A stretch of DNA of 64,000 nucleotides from Burkholderiaceae bacterium (GCA_023266335.1 JAHFQJ010000003.1:93625-157624); one strand, 5' to 3'; shown: positions 47,144 to 57,384, numbered from the stretch's first letter. Made by a program: numbers and translations. The notes: generated by a model not told the origin, from the sequence alone.

Positions 47144-48571
47144 ATGAGTATAAAAAAATATAATAAAATTTCAAGTTATTTTATTTTACCCCTTTCAATA
47201 GTAATTATTACCAGCGGCTGCTCTTTTATTCCAGAACAGCCTAAGGTTGCGTTGCCTGTAGCTCCGGCTTATCCATATCAAAATAATACAAAGAGCTCAA
47301 ATAATATAAAGGCATCTGATATTGCATGGCAAGATTTTTTTAAAGATAAAAGACTGCAAAAATTAATTGAAATTACTTTAGAGAATAATAAAGATTTAAA
47401 AAAATCTGCTCTAAATATAGAAGAATTTAAAGCGGCTTATGATATCCAATCATCTGCCTCTTTACCCAATATAAATGGCAATGCAGGCTTATCACGCGGA
47501 AAAAATCAAAATTCTGCATCAAATACTAGTTATCAAATTGGCATTAGTCTAACCTCGTTTGAGCTAGATTTTTTTGGCAGAGTACATAGTCTTAATCAAG
47601 CTGCATTAAATCAGTATTTAGCGACAGAAGAAGCATATAAAACCATTCAATTAAGTCTTATATCTGAAATAGCAAAATTATACTTTGATGAAAGAGCCAT
47701 TGAGCAACTTATAACTTTTGCTAAACACACACTAGAAATTAGAGAAAAAGCTTACAATATATTGAAAAAACGTTATGAACTAGGCGATATTTCTGATTTG
47801 GATGTACGCTCTAACCAAGTATTAGTAGAATCTGCAAAATTAGCCTTGCTTGGATATACACGCCAGCATAATCAAGTAATTAACGGTTTAGTATTATTAA
47901 CAGGAAGCTCTAACCCGCTTGAAAATTTACCTCCAGCTGCTAAATTTAATGAACAAAAGCTTATTGAAGATATACCTGCCGGCTTACCTTCTGATTTACT
48001 TGAAAATAGACCGGATATAAAAGCAGCAGAGTATCAGCTAAAATCTGCAAATGCTAATATTGGAGCTGCTCGAGCTGCTTTTTTCCCGAGAATTGCACTT
48101 ACTGCAAATACTGGCTTTGCCAGCAGTCAATTGGGTGATTTATTTAAATCAGGCTCATTTATTTGGTCAATTGCCCCACAGTTAACTATACCAATTTTTG
48201 ATGCCGGCAGAAACAAAAATAATCTTAAAGTAGCAGAAATACGCACTGAATCATCAATTATTGATTATGAAAAAACCATACAAACAGCATTTAAAGAAGT
48301 AGCCGATACTCTAGCCGTACGTGATACTATAAAAAGTGAATTAGAATCACAGAAAAATATAAAACAAGCTCAAAGTGAGCGTTTAAGATTGTCTAATATT
48401 CGTTATAAATATGGAATTGCTAATTATATTGAAATATTAGACGCAGAAAGAGACTTGTTTTCTGCAGAACAATCACTTGTGCAGTTGCAGCTGCTTGATT
48501 TAAAAAATACTGTAGATATTTATAAATCGTTAGGCGGAGGATTGAATAGTAATGCAGGTAAAAATAATTAA
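47144..48571 (+). CDS. oprM: Outer membrane efflux lipoprotein (OprM/NodT family)
   Basis: This is the TolC-like outer membrane channel of the tripartite pump. I use ATG 47144 (475 aa) because GGAGG lies at 47131-47135; the TTG at 47129 overlaps that site. It has a lipoprotein signal with lipobox ITSGC near residue 25, the family SDIAWQDFFKDKRLQKLIEITLENN region, ELDFFGRVHSLNQAALNQY near 140 and DLLENRPDIKAAEYQLKSANANIGAARAAFFPRI near 280-313. Two outer membrane efflux repeats are visible. Downstream of acrB. Confidence 0.94.
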   Translation: MSIKKYNKISSYFILPLSIVIITSGCSFIPEQPKVALPVAPAYPYQNNTKSSNNIKASDIAWQDFFKDKRLQKLIEITLENNKDLKKSALNIEEFKAAYDIQSSASLPNINGNAGLSRGKNQNSASNTSYQIGISLTSFELDFFGRVHSLNQAALNQYLATEEAYKTIQLSLISEIAKLYFDERAIEQLITFAKHTLEIREKAYNILKKRYELGDISDLDVRSNQVLVESAKLALLGYTRQHNQVINGLVLLTGSSNPLENLPPAAKFNEQKLIEDIPAGLPSDLLENRPDIKAAEYQLKSANANIGAARAAFFPRIALTANTGFASSQLGDLFKSGSFIWSIAPQLTIPIFDAGRNKNNLKVAEIRTESSIIDYEKTIQTAFKEVADTLAVRDTIKSELESQKNIKQAQSERLRLSNIRYKYGIANYIEILDAERDLFSAEQSLVQLQLLDLKNTVDIYKSLGGGLNSNAGKNN

Positions 48572-48805
48572 TAATTTAGCAAAATATTCTGTATATATTT
48601 TGTATGATATAATATAAACTTTATCTTAACAGTAATTAACGAGCATATTATAAATAAACTAGCTTTTTTAGTATGACTGCTAAATTATATGATATTTTCA
48701 CATGATAAAAGTATATAGAATTCAAATATGGAAAATTATAAATCTATGCCATCAAATAGCAGTTTAATTTCTTTTGGAAATACAGGAGCTAGACTGGAGG
48801 ACCAA

Positions 48806-48832
48806 GGGTAATATATAAAACTATTACCTTAT
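48806..48832 (+). other. Hairpin in the oprM-tRNA gap
   Basis: GGTAATA and TATTACC form a perfect 7-bp stem (with an AAGG/CCTT extension interrupted by one bulge) around an 8-base loop. It is followed 8-10 bases later by CTTTTG. It could be a weak terminator for oprM-side transcription or part of a small RNA. The preceding 27-codon frame from 48728 is probably not a gene. Confidence 0.3.
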
Positions 48833-49170
48833 AGGCTTTTGTAGTATAATTCAAATATAGCATTTTTATCAATTTTTATATAGAATATTGTATAAAATAG
48901 TTAAATATTTTTAAACATGCCTAATTGGTGTAGATTTCACCGAAGCTTACGAATTAGAACTAACTAACTTTAAAAATCCGCAGTCAAATCTTTTAAATGA
49001 TTGTCTTTGCTGTGCTTTTCGTTTAGTTAAGGGTAGTTTAATTTTTAACCCAGATGTAACTAAAACCATAGGTTCAAACTTTTCAGCCATATAATCTTTA
49101 GATGGCAAATACGGTCATCATCGGGCTTGGGATTAAATCAATCCATGCATCTCTGCATTATTAAATAATC

Positions 49171-49350
49171 TGAATACTCTGCTCCAGCATTAAATAGAAT
49201 TGCTGTTAGAAAAGATTGAAACTCAAATAGTAGTAAAGAGCAAACAGTTTTATTTGTAATTACAGATGGATAAACTTCTGATAGAGAGGCAGTTAAGGAA
49301 GTAACTTAAATAATTCAAGTTAATATTTTAGACAAAAAATCACATCATTA
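49171..49350 (+). pseudogene. Possible von Willebrand A domain gene relic
   Basis: One plus-strand frame from about 49172 reads SEYSAPALNRIAVRKD, stop, NSNSSKEQTVLFVITDG, stop, TSDREAVKEVT, stop, IIQVNIL. The VLFVITDGxxSDRE core with the upstream alanine-rich helix is typical of the central strand and MIDAS-proximal part of VWA domains. Three in-frame stops mark it as dead. Further upstream, about 48919-49090, a separate open stretch starts LIGVDFTEAYELEL and may belong to the same lost gene. The 865-bp gap 48572-49436 otherwise holds only AT-rich DNA and a hairpin at 48806. Confidence 0.4.
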
Positions 49351-49436
49351 ATTACAAAAAACGCAAAACTAAAATACTAAAAAAACTGAGAGTTTTAACA
49401 GAGTACAATCTTTGAAAAAAGATGCTGAATCCTAGC

Positions 49437-49530
49437 TGGTGCCCAGAGCCGGAATCGAACCGGCACGCCCGTTATTCACGTAAGCGGCGGATTTTAAGTC
49501 CGCTGTGTCTACCTATTTCACCACCTGGGC
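49437..49530 (-). tRNA. tRNA-Leu (TAA)
   Basis: On the minus strand the gene has acceptor GCCCAGG/TCTGGGC, a class II long variable arm, anticodon loop CTTAAAA (anticodon TAA), T arm GCCGG/CCGGC with TTCGATT, and encoded CCA. The length of 94 nt fits Leu. Last of the Gly-Cys-Leu trio read on the minus strand, an order known from E. coli (glyW-cysT-leuZ). Confidence 0.96.
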
Positions 49531-49553
49531 ACGAAAAAACATCAAAGTATAAC

Positions 49554-49627
49554 TGGAGGCTAGGGCCGGAATCGAACCGGCGTATACGGCTTTGCAGGCC
49601 GCTGCATAGCCACTTTGCTACCCAGCC
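49554..49627 (-). tRNA. tRNA-Cys (GCA)
   Basis: Minus-strand cloverleaf with acceptor GGCTGGG/CCTAGCC (one G-T pair), anticodon loop CTGCAAA (GCA), T stem GCCGG/CCGGC, discriminator U and encoded CCA, 74 nt. It lies 23 bp from tRNA-Leu and 11 bp from tRNA-Gly, so the three are probably processed from one transcript. Confidence 0.95.
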
Positions 49628-49638
49628 ACAACTAAACT

Positions 49639-49714
<76 letters not shown>

Positions 49715-50286
49715 ATGAATGTAATTATGCAATATGCTGCATAATCTGTCAAGTATTTTATGCATATTTTTGAACAAATGTTAAATTCAAATTAGTAAAA
49801 CTACTAAGAACATATATGAATAATTGTTTTTAATATTGAATCCTATTGAACTTTTGAATAAATAATTAATAAACTTAGCAGCATATAATTTTCTTGAAGT
49901 TTGCTTTCAAGTCTATATTTAAATATATTCCATTGCACACTCATTAAAATATTAATCTTATTATGGGTTTGGCAATTTGTCTGTATCAATAAAATTGATT
50001 GCATAACAGCATAATTAAAATATTCTGCTTTGTGTACATACTTTTGAGTTTTTGTTTTGATATTTATTTGAAATTTTGTTATTTTTAAATAAAATAATTT
50101 ATGCGTATATATTGCAACATTTAGTGCTAAATCATACAATATTCAAATATTTATGTTATAATACACTTGATATTATTTGATAATTCGCTGTAGCAGAAGA
50201 TTTTGCTCTTTTTAAAATTTAATACTAAAGTGTAGATTATTATTATTTTAGTATTAATTTTACCAGTTCTTAGTTAGGGGATAATT
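49715..50286. other. AT-rich gap upstream of fimV, with an extended -10 promoter
   Basis: TGTTATAAT at 50154-50162 is an extended -10 element on the plus strand, a plausible fimV promoter with no good -35. On the minus strand a 98-codon frame (49843-50139) exists. Its composition (I, K, N, Y, L only slightly biased) and lack of ribosome binding site make it as likely chance as gene in such AT-rich DNA. Nothing else is recognisable. The tRNA cluster promoter should lie just above 49714 on the minus strand. Confidence 0.4.
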
Positions 50287-52416
50287 GTGCATACAAAAAC
50301 AGAAAACATGCCTAAAAAGATACTTTTTAGCTTGATTCTATCATGCTTTTCAATAGGAGTTCAAGCAGTAAGCTTGGGGTCATTACATGTTCTTTCTGAA
50401 AAGAATCAGCCTCTAAAAGCAGAACTTGATCTAGGCAGTTTAAGTGAATCTGAATTGCGTGCTTTAAAATTGGAGTTTTCATCTAGTGATAATACAGATT
50501 TTAAAGCCTATGGTATACAAAGTACGATAGAAAAGAAAGGTAAAACTTATTTTGCAAAAATTATAACGGCTAAGCCGTTACCCCTTAATGTTTTAGATTT
50601 AAGAGTAAAAAGCAGCATAAATGGTCAGCTGATAGAGAAGAGTTATTCTAACCTTTTAAAAGGTTCGCATAACAGACCTATTGATACAAATGATGTAATA
50701 AAAGCTAATCCTGTTCCGGCTAAATCAAATAAATCAGCAAAACCCCCTGATTCTCCCTTAGGGCATGACGGTAAATATCGTGTCAAAGATGGGGATAACT
50801 TATATAGTATATCAGGTTCGCATTCAAAAAACCTGCAAGACGTAAGCTTAGATCAGGTTATTGTTGCGATTTATCAATCTAATCCACAAGCTTTTAATAA
50901 TGGCAATATGAATCGCCTACGTTCCGGCAGTGAACTTTCTTTGCCTACATCAGAACAGGTTGCGGGTATTGATCCAAAGTCTGCAAAATTAGAAATAACA
51001 GCACGTACTACACAATATAGCAAATACCGTAACAAAGTAATTAATTTTGTTAATAGAAGAACTCCTGAAACTCAAGCTACTACATCCCAAAAAGGAAATG
51101 TAACAACGCAGCCTAAGCAAGTGCAGATTACAGAAAATGCTAAAGATAATCTTCAGTTAAAAAAATCAGGTATAAACGATAAAAAAGAACAAGATATTGT
51201 AAAGCAATTAAATAATCAAGAATCAAAGCAGCTTCAAGATCAAAATAAGGCAATTGAAGAGTCTAAAAAAGAATTAGAACAAAAAAAACAAATGTTAACC
51301 TCTTCTGTAGAGCAAAATGCCAGCAAAACAGAAGTTCCTCCACCTGTTGCCTCATCAACAAACATACAAGAAGATGAAAGGCATACCAATCCTCTTGGTT
51401 TATTGACATCTTCAACAAACGCTGCTGCTCTTAGCGGTACAATTGCATCGGAAACTCAAGAAAATAAGACCCAAGGTACGATAGCAACAACACCTGATAT
51501 TGCAGGTAAAACACAATTAGCTGTTAAAAACAAAAATACAGGGGGCATATGGCCATTTTTGATTATGTTAAGCGGGGCAGGCGGTATAGGATATTTTGTA
51601 TACAAAAGACGTAAAAAACAAGAACTTGAAGAAGAACAGGATAGTTTGTTTGTGCATGGTTCAAAGACGAATTCTTCTGCATCAGAATATATGGATAATG
51701 AAAGTGATTTAAATTCCGATTTTAATAATATATCATCAAAAAATGATAATTTACTCCAGAATGCTTTAAATTCAAAATCAGCAAATAACAGGCATAAAGA
51801 TCAGCTAGATGAAGGTTTTGATGGAGATTTGAGTAATTTTAATTTAGGGGTAAATGAAAATTTTGCTCAATCCTCAAATGATAATTTAAATAATAATGAC
51901 GACCATCTGTTTGCTGATAATATACCTTTGATTGATGATTTACATAAAGATAATGATTTATTCAAGGATAATACAATTAATTTGCATAGAGATAATAATC
52001 AAGCTTTAATTGAAGATAGCAATGTTCCTTATAAGTCTGAAGTTGGAAAATCGATGGATGATATAAATTTTGATGATATTCCAACTTTATCTTTTGAAGA
52101 TCAAATAGAAAATCCGCAATCTCAAGGTAATAGCCAAGATATATTAAATACTGATACGTATCCTATTACAGAATCATCTGAACCAATTGAGCACGATCAA
52201 TTTAAAACAGCAAAAGAGCCTGAGTCGGAAAATAATAAGTCAGAGCAAAAAGATAATGGTTTTTATGAAACTAAGTTAGAATTGGCTAAGGCTTATTTAG
52301 ATATAGAAGATTTTAGCGGTGCAAGTATGTTACTGGAAGAACTCATAGCACAAAATGAAGATAAAAAAGTGCAAAAACAAGCAAAAGCTTTATTAAAAGA
52401 TATAAATGAAATATAA
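50287..52416 (+). CDS. fimV: FimV-family inner membrane peptidoglycan-binding protein
   Basis: FimV-type proteins link peptidoglycan to polar or type IV pilus-related functions. The 709-aa product starts at GTG 50287, supported by TTAGGGG 6 bases upstream. It has a signal peptide (ILSCFSIGVQA), the conserved N-domain VSLGSLHVLSEKNQPLKAEL, a LysM domain YRVKDGDNLYSIS near 160, and a long disordered Q/K/S linker with a short coiled coil near 320-340. One TM helix lies near residues 420-437 (IWPFLIMLSGAGGIGYFVYK). An acidic Asp/Asn-rich cytoplasmic stretch follows, then the C-terminal TPR-like FimV domain (ETKLELAKAYLDIEDFSGA). It ends 3 bp before guaA. Confidence 0.9.
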   Translation: MHTKTENMPKKILFSLILSCFSIGVQAVSLGSLHVLSEKNQPLKAELDLGSLSESELRALKLEFSSSDNTDFKAYGIQSTIEKKGKTYFAKIITAKPLPLNVLDLRVKSSINGQLIEKSYSNLLKGSHNRPIDTNDVIKANPVPAKSNKSAKPPDSPLGHDGKYRVKDGDNLYSISGSHSKNLQDVSLDQVIVAIYQSNPQAFNNGNMNRLRSGSELSLPTSEQVAGIDPKSAKLEITARTTQYSKYRNKVINFVNRRTPETQATTSQKGNVTTQPKQVQITENAKDNLQLKKSGINDKKEQDIVKQLNNQESKQLQDQNKAIEESKKELEQKKQMLTSSVEQNASKTEVPPPVASSTNIQEDERHTNPLGLLTSSTNAAALSGTIASETQENKTQGTIATTPDIAGKTQLAVKNKNTGGIWPFLIMLSGAGGIGYFVYKRRKKQELEEEQDSLFVHGSKTNSSASEYMDNESDLNSDFNNISSKNDNLLQNALNSKSANNRHKDQLDEGFDGDLSNFNLGVNENFAQSSNDNLNNNDDHLFADNIPLIDDLHKDNDLFKDNTINLHRDNNQALIEDSNVPYKSEVGKSMDDINFDDIPTLSFEDQIENPQSQGNSQDILNTDTYPITESSEPIEHDQFKTAKEPESENNKSEQKDNGFYETKLELAKAYLDIEDFSGASMLLEELIAQNEDKKVQKQAKALLKDINEI

Positions 52417-52419
52417 TTT

Positions 52420-54180
52420 ATGAGAAAAAAGATTAGTATTATTATTTTAGATTTTGGCTCTCAATTTACTCAGTTGATAGCTAGAAGAATTAGAGAGTTT
52501 GGAGTATATTGCGAAATTTTCCCATACGATATATGTGTATCAGATATTAAAGGCTACAAACCTAATGGAATTATATTATCCGGCGGACCAAATTCTGTAA
52601 ATGATGATGGATGTCCTTCTGCACCAGACGGTATTTTTGATCTAGGAGTACCTATATTAGGTATATGCTATGGCATGCAAACTATGGCTAAACAACTTGG
52701 AGGAAATGTACGCAGCGGTGGGGTAAGAGAGTTTGGTTATGCTCAGCTACTGCAGACTCAAGATAATTTAAAAGATGATTTAAATTTTTTATTGCCTTTA
52801 TTTTCTAGAGATATTAATAATGTTGGTGATGGATTATTTTCTAATATTTGGATGAGTCATGGAGATGAAGTAGATATTCTGCCGCAAGGATTTATAAAAT
52901 TAGCCTATACAAATACTTGTGATATTGCGGTAATGGCGAATTTAGAGAAAAAATTATATGGGGTTCAATTTCACCCTGAAGTAACACATACAAAATTTGG
53001 TTTAGAATTTTTACAAAATTTTGTTCTCAATATTTGCCGATGTGATAATGATTGGCAGATGGATTCTATAATAGAAAAATCTATTAAAAATATACGTGAT
53101 ATAGTTGGAAATAAAGGTGTACTGTTAGGATTATCAGGCGGGGTAGACTCTAGTGTGGCTGCTGCCATTATTCATAGGGCAGTTGGTAATCAATTAACTT
53201 GTGTATTTGTTGATAATGGCTTATTGCGTTTGAATGAAAGACAACAAGTGGAAGAAGTATTTGCTAGAAATTTTGGTTTGAAAGTCATAACGGTTGATGC
53301 CTCTAAATATTTCTTAGATAATTTATCAGGTATTAGTGATCCGGAGCAAAAACGCAAATCAATTGGTAAATCTTTTATTGATGTATTTGAGAACGAGGCA
53401 AACAATTTAAAAGATGCATATTTATTGCAATCAGATTTATGTCAAGAGAGAGGCAAAAATTATGATGCAAATATTATGGCAACGGATAATTTTGACGACA
53501 ATTCAGACATAAATTCAAGTGCCATGAATATAGATTTTTTGGCACAGGGTACAATATATCCAGACATAATTGAAAGTGCAGGAGCTGGTAAAAAAACAGC
53601 ACATACTATTAAAAGCCATCATAATGTTGGCGGATTACCGCAACATATGAAATTAAAGCTTTTAGAGCCATTACGTGATTTGTTCAAGGATGAGGTACGT
53701 AAGCTTGGAATAGCCCTTGGCTTGCCTAACTCTATGGTTTATAGACATCCATTCCCTGGTCCTGGATTAGGTGTTAGAATTCTTGGGGAGGTGAAGCAAG
53801 AGTATATTAACTTATTGCAAAAAGCCGATGCTATATTTATTCATGAATTATTTAGTAATAAAGCTAACCAAAAAGATGCTGATTATGGCTTATGTTCCAA
53901 TAATGAAATTGGAAAAACATGGTATGACTTGACAAGCCAGGCATTTGCAGTATTCTTACCAGTAAAAAGTGTTGGAGTTATGGGTGATGGAAGAACATAT
54001 GATTACGTAATTGCTCTTCGTGCCGTTCAAACAGTTGATTTTATGACAGCTCATTGGGCAACATTGCCTTATGATTTATTAGCCCGTATTTCTAACCGCA
54101 TTATTAATGAAGTTAAAGGCATTAACCGAGTAACTTATGATATTAGTGGAAAACCCCCATCAACTATTGAATGGGAATAA
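52420..54180 (+). CDS. guaA: GMP synthase (glutamine-hydrolysing), with insertions
   Basis: GuaA converts XMP to GMP with ATP and glutamine. The 586-aa protein is about 60 residues longer than the usual 525. The amidotransferase domain has the nucleophile in GICYGMQTM near residue 87 and [11 protein letters not shown] near 185. The ATP-pyrophosphatase domain has [13 protein letters not shown] near 238 and [12 protein letters not shown] near 525, and ends [10 protein letters not shown]. Extra, low-complexity residues are inserted at about 331-371, between the LKDA helix and [10 protein letters not shown], and again at about 477-500 before [10 protein letters not shown]. Catalytic motifs are intact. 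Start is 3 bp after fimV. tadA begins inside its end. Confidence 0.94.
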   Translation: MRKKISIIILDFGSQFTQLIARRIREFGVYCEIFPYDICVSDIKGYKPNGIILSGGPNSVNDDGCPSAPDGIFDLGVPILGICYGMQTMAKQLGGNVRSGGVREFGYAQLLQTQDNLKDDLNFLLPLFSRDINNVGDGLFSNIWMSHGDEVDILPQGFIKLAYTNTCDIAVMANLEKKLYGVQFHPEVTHTKFGLEFLQNFVLNICRCDNDWQMDSIIEKSIKNIRDIVGNKGVLLGLSGGVDSSVAAAIIHRAVGNQLTCVFVDNGLLRLNERQQVEEVFARNFGLKVITVDASKYFLDNLSGISDPEQKRKSIGKSFIDVFENEANNLKDAYLLQSDLCQERGKNYDANIMATDNFDDNSDINSSAMNIDFLAQGTIYPDIIESAGAGKKTAHTIKSHHNVGGLPQHMKLKLLEPLRDLFKDEVRKLGIALGLPNSMVYRHPFPGPGLGVRILGEVKQEYINLLQKADAIFIHELFSNKANQKDADYGLCSNNEIGKTWYDLTSQAFAVFLPVKSVGVMGDGRTYDYVIALRAVQTVDFMTAHWATLPYDLLARISNRIINEVKGINRVTYDISGKPPSTIEWE

Positions 54181-54700
54181 TAAATTAGATATAAAATCTA
54201 ATGAATACAATCATGATTATTATATGGGTTATGCTTTACAGTTAGCTGCCCAAGCACTAGCTTTTAATGAAGTGCCTGTAGGTTCAGTCGTGGTATGTAA
54301 TGATACGGGAAATATTGTAGGAATGGGACATAATAGAACTATTTCTACTTATCAGACGTGTATGCATGCAGAAATGATAGCAATTAATAATGCTTGTGAT
54401 TATTTTAAAAATTATCGCTTACCAAATTGCAGAATATATATTACTTTAGAGCCATGTGCAATGTGTGCTGGTGCTATAATTCATTCAAGGTTAAGTGATG
54501 TTATATTTTCTTCTTATGATTATAAAACAGGCATGGCAGGAAGCTTATATAATTTATTTGAATTATCAATTAACCATCATACCAAAGTTCTTGGCGGAAT
54601 AAAACAAAAAGAATCTAAAGAGCAGTTACAAAGTTTTTTTCGAAAAAAAAGACAATTAATAAAAATAAATAAATTAAGTAAAATATATCCTCAGTTTTAG
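54137..54700 (+). CDS. tadA: tRNA-specific adenosine deaminase TadA
   Basis: TadA makes inosine at position 34 of tRNA-Arg(ACG). The zinc-deaminase domain shows MHAEMIAIN near residue 80 and the zinc cysteines in [16 protein letters not shown] near 113. The first in-frame ATG (54137) lies 44 bp inside guaA and gives 187 aa. By comparison with the family N-terminus ([12 protein letters not shown]), the true start may be the TTG at 54167 or the ATG at 54224. No strong Shine-Dalgarno decides between them. Confidence 0.9.
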   Translation: MILVENPHQLLNGNNKLDIKSNEYNHDYYMGYALQLAAQALAFNEVPVGSVVVCNDTGNIVGMGHNRTISTYQTCMHAEMIAINNACDYFKNYRLPNCRIYITLEPCAMCAGAIIHSRLSDVIFSSYDYKTGMAGSLYNLFELSINHHTKVLGGIKQKESKEQLQSFFRKKRQLIKINKLSKIYPQF

Positions 54701-54716
54701 CAATATTAGTGTCATT

Positions 54717-54986
54717 TTATTTATATGGAATCAAGGCTTCTTCCTTAGCAATTTCTATACGCTGCTGTATTTCATTGAGTAAAGTTTCACAATGTTTTAA
54801 TAATAATTGCCCTTCTTCATATAAATTACACATTTCATTCAAGGTCAATTCTTTATTTTCAGATTTTTGTGAATTATTATTTTTATTTAATATATCATTA
54901 ATTACTTCTAATCTTTGATTTGCTTGTTCAAAACTTAAATTTTTAATGTGTTTTTGGGTAAGCTTTATTTCTTTTTTATTAGGCAT
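54717..54986 (-). CDS. xseB: Exodeoxyribonuclease VII small subunit
   Basis: XseB binds XseA to form exonuclease VII, which degrades single-stranded DNA. The 89-aa protein has the family pattern LSFEQANQRLEVINDIL, LTLNEMCNLYEEGQLLLKHC and a C-terminal coiled helix LNEIQQRIEIAKEEA. It has a short basic N-terminal extension and an Asn-rich loop. It is convergent with tadA (16 bp apart) and about 100 bp downstream of the class I fumarase. The ispA and dxs genes that often follow xseB are not here. Confidence 0.9.
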   Translation of the reverse strand: MPNKKEIKLTQKHIKNLSFEQANQRLEVINDILNKNNNSQKSENKELTLNEMCNLYEEGQLLLKHCETLLNEIQQRIEIAKEEALIPYK

Positions 54987-55087
54987 ATTAAATCTCTAAT
55001 TTATATTTTTTATCTAACTTTAAGCTCAATCCATATATTCATTAATATATGGATAGACTACTATAAATTATTGCATTTCTAGATAAT

Positions 55088-56641
55088 CTATTTTTTATTA
55101 AAAAAATTTATATTTGATTGTGCAATTTTTTCCTTCCAAATTTCTGGACCAGTTATATGCACTGAAGTTCCTTGACTATCTACTGCAACAGTAACTGGCA
55201 TATCCTGAACTTCAAATTCATAAATAGCCTCCATGCCTAAATCTTCAAATCCAACTATTTTAGCATTACGGATCGCTTTTGCAACTAGATATGCAGAACC
55301 TCCAACAGCCATTAAATAAGCGGCCTTCTGTTTTTTAATTTCTTCAATAGCATCATGACCTCTTTCTGCCTTACCAATCATACCTAATAAACCTAAATCT
55401 AACATAGTTTTGGTAAATTTATCCATGCGTGTTGCAGTTGTTGGACCTGCTGGACCTACCACCTCTTCTCCAATAGGATCAACAGGTCCAACATAATAAA
55501 TAATTCTATTTTTAAAATTAACAGGTAATTCTTGCCCTTTTTGAAGCATATCTGTAATACGCTTATGGGCAGCATCCCTACCGGTTAAAATTTTACCATT
55601 TAACAGTAAGGTTTGCCCCGGTTTCCAATGTTCTACCTCTTTTTTAGTTAAAGTATCCAAATTAACTCTAGTACTAGTTTCTAGATTTGGCTTCCAAATT
55701 ACTTGAGGCCAATCTTCTAATTTAGGTGTTTCTAAAACAGCAGGACCACTGCCGTCTAAAGTAAAATGTATATGTCTAGTTGCTGCACAGTTTGGAATCA
55801 TTGCCACAGGTAACGAAGCAGCATGTGTTGGATAGTCTAGAATTTTTACATCAAGTACGGTTGTCAATCCGCCTAACCCTTGAGCACCAATTCCAAGGGC
55901 ATTTACTTTATCAAAAATCTCTAAACGTAGTTCTTCAATACGTGAGCTAGCTTTTTTTTCTCTTAATTCCTCAATATCAATATGGCTCATTAAACTTTCT
56001 TTGGCTAATAACACCGCTTTTTCTGGAGTTCCTCCAATACCAATACCTAAAATGCCTGGCGGACACCAGCCTGCACCCATAGCGGGAACAGTTTTTACAA
56101 CCCAGTCTACAATACTATCGCTAGGGTTTAACATAACTAATTTTGATTTATTTTCAGAACCGCCGCCTTTAGCTGCACAAGTAATTTCAACTCCGCTCCC
56201 TGTAGTCATTTCATAATGAATAACTGCTGGAGTATTATCTTTTGAATTTTGGCGTTTGCCTGCTGGATCAAGTAAAATAGAGGCACGTAATTTATTAGTG
56301 CTTGAATTATATGCTATTCTTATGCCTTCATTTACCATATCAGCAATACTTATAGATGCTTCCCATTTAGTATCCATACCAATTTTTAGAAATACTACGC
56401 AAATGCCAGTATCTTGACAAATAGGACGCTTACCCTGAGCGCACATCAAGCTGTTAGTTAGGATTTGTGCCATTGCATCTTTTGCAGCAGGATTTTGCTC
56501 TTTCTCATAGGCTGTACCTAGAGCTTTTATATAATCAATTGGGTGATAGTAGGATATATGCTGGAAAGCATCTGCAATACTTTGAATAAAATCTTCTTGT
56601 TTTATGGGTGCTAATGCTTTTAAAATAGAGGAGGTATGCAT
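55088..56641 (-). CDS. fumA: Fumarate hydratase, class I ([4Fe-4S])
   Basis: This is an iron-sulfur fumarase of the FumA/FumB group, catalysing fumarate to malate. The 517-aa protein has the first cluster cysteine in KRPICQDTGICVV near residue 75, EITCAAKGGGSENKSKL near 145-165, GAGWCPPGILGIGIGGTPEKAV near 193, MIPNCAATRH near 280, GRDAAHKRITDML near 350 and a C-terminal swivelling domain with VGPAGPTTATRMD. Complete and normal in length. Redundant with fumC (14322-15707) but oxygen-sensitive. Confidence 0.93.
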   Translation of the reverse strand: MHTSSILKALAPIKQEDFIQSIADAFQHISYYHPIDYIKALGTAYEKEQNPAAKDAMAQILTNSLMCAQGKRPICQDTGICVVFLKIGMDTKWEASISIADMVNEGIRIAYNSSTNKLRASILLDPAGKRQNSKDNTPAVIHYEMTTGSGVEITCAAKGGGSENKSKLVMLNPSDSIVDWVVKTVPAMGAGWCPPGILGIGIGGTPEKAVLLAKESLMSHIDIEELREKKASSRIEELRLEIFDKVNALGIGAQGLGGLTTVLDVKILDYPTHAASLPVAMIPNCAATRHIHFTLDGSGPAVLETPKLEDWPQVIWKPNLETSTRVNLDTLTKKEVEHWKPGQTLLLNGKILTGRDAAHKRITDMLQKGQELPVNFKNRIIYYVGPVDPIGEEVVGPAGPTTATRMDKFTKTMLDLGLLGMIGKAERGHDAIEEIKKQKAAYLMAVGGSAYLVAKAIRNAKIVGFEDLGMEAIYEFEVQDMPVTVAVDSQGTSVHITGPEIWKEKIAQSNINFFNKK

Positions 56642-56775
56642 ATTAGTATTATGTTTTATTATTATAGAATTCTATTTTAACATAAGACTTAGAATAAAAT
56701 ATAAAAAAATGCAGCTAAATCTATATAATTTGAATGTAAGAAAAGAATGCTATTTTTTGTAAAAAGTAATAGTTA

Positions 56776-57168
56776 CTATTGCTTTCTTGTGATTACCATC
56801 TTACGCTCACCATCACATTCATAAAATTGCTGGTTAGTCATAATATGATTTTGTCCGTCATGTTCAATCCAAATACTATCACTACAAGTGTCAACACCTT
56901 TACCCTTTGTTCTTGAGCAAAATAACATTGGCTTTTTAATTCCATTTTCAAAATTTATACAATTAAAACCCTTATGCTTCAATCCTAAAACTATGTAATT
57001 AACATTTACTTGTTCTGCAATATTTGGGGTAATTTTTTGTTTCACTTCATCTACCTCTTTGCGTTTATCGCTACAACCAACCAAATTGATTAATACAATA
57101 AAAGATAGCAAACACAAGAAAATATAAACATGCTTATGCATTATGGAGGTTTTATACTTAGTATTCAT
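56776..57168 (-). CDS. Small predicted lipoprotein of unknown function
   Basis: The 130-aa product has a lipoprotein signal, YIFLCLLSFIVLINLVGC, with the lipidated cysteine near residue 32. If the second methionine (57139-57141) is used, the signal is a more usual 22 residues. The mature part is about 98 residues with four further cysteines (FNCINF, MLFCSRT, VDTCSDS, FYECDGE), which could form two disulfides in the periplasm, and a mixed beta pattern. No homologue recognised. Between fumA and the phasin gene on the same strand. Confidence 0.72.
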   Translation of the reverse strand: MNTKYKTSIMHKHVYIFLCLLSFIVLINLVGCSDKRKEVDEVKQKITPNIAEQVNVNYIVLGLKHKGFNCINFENGIKKPMLFCSRTKGKGVDTCSDSIWIEHDGQNHIMTNQQFYECDGERKMVITRKQ

Positions 57169-57384
57169 ATTGATAATAGAGTTATTTACTAAATAATAGT
57201 ATATCCTTACTCATAAATTTATATCCAGCTTCTGTTGGGAATTTAATAAATATTTTGTTTAAAAGTTATGCATAAATAAATAAGGCACAACGATATTATA
57301 TATGTTAAATGTGGTATAATATCGTTCAATTTTATAATTATTTATTCATCTAAGAACAATTAATTATCTAATAAATAATTATAA

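Noticed and set aside
48728..48811. 27-codon plus-strand frame after oprM as a small protein gene
   Set aside because: No ribosome binding site, very short, and it runs into the hairpin at 48806. Possibly part of the decayed region.
49843..50139. 98-codon minus-strand frame upstream of fimV
   Set aside because: No ribosome binding site, no recognisable motif, and composition expected from AT-rich DNA. Not excluded, but not supported.
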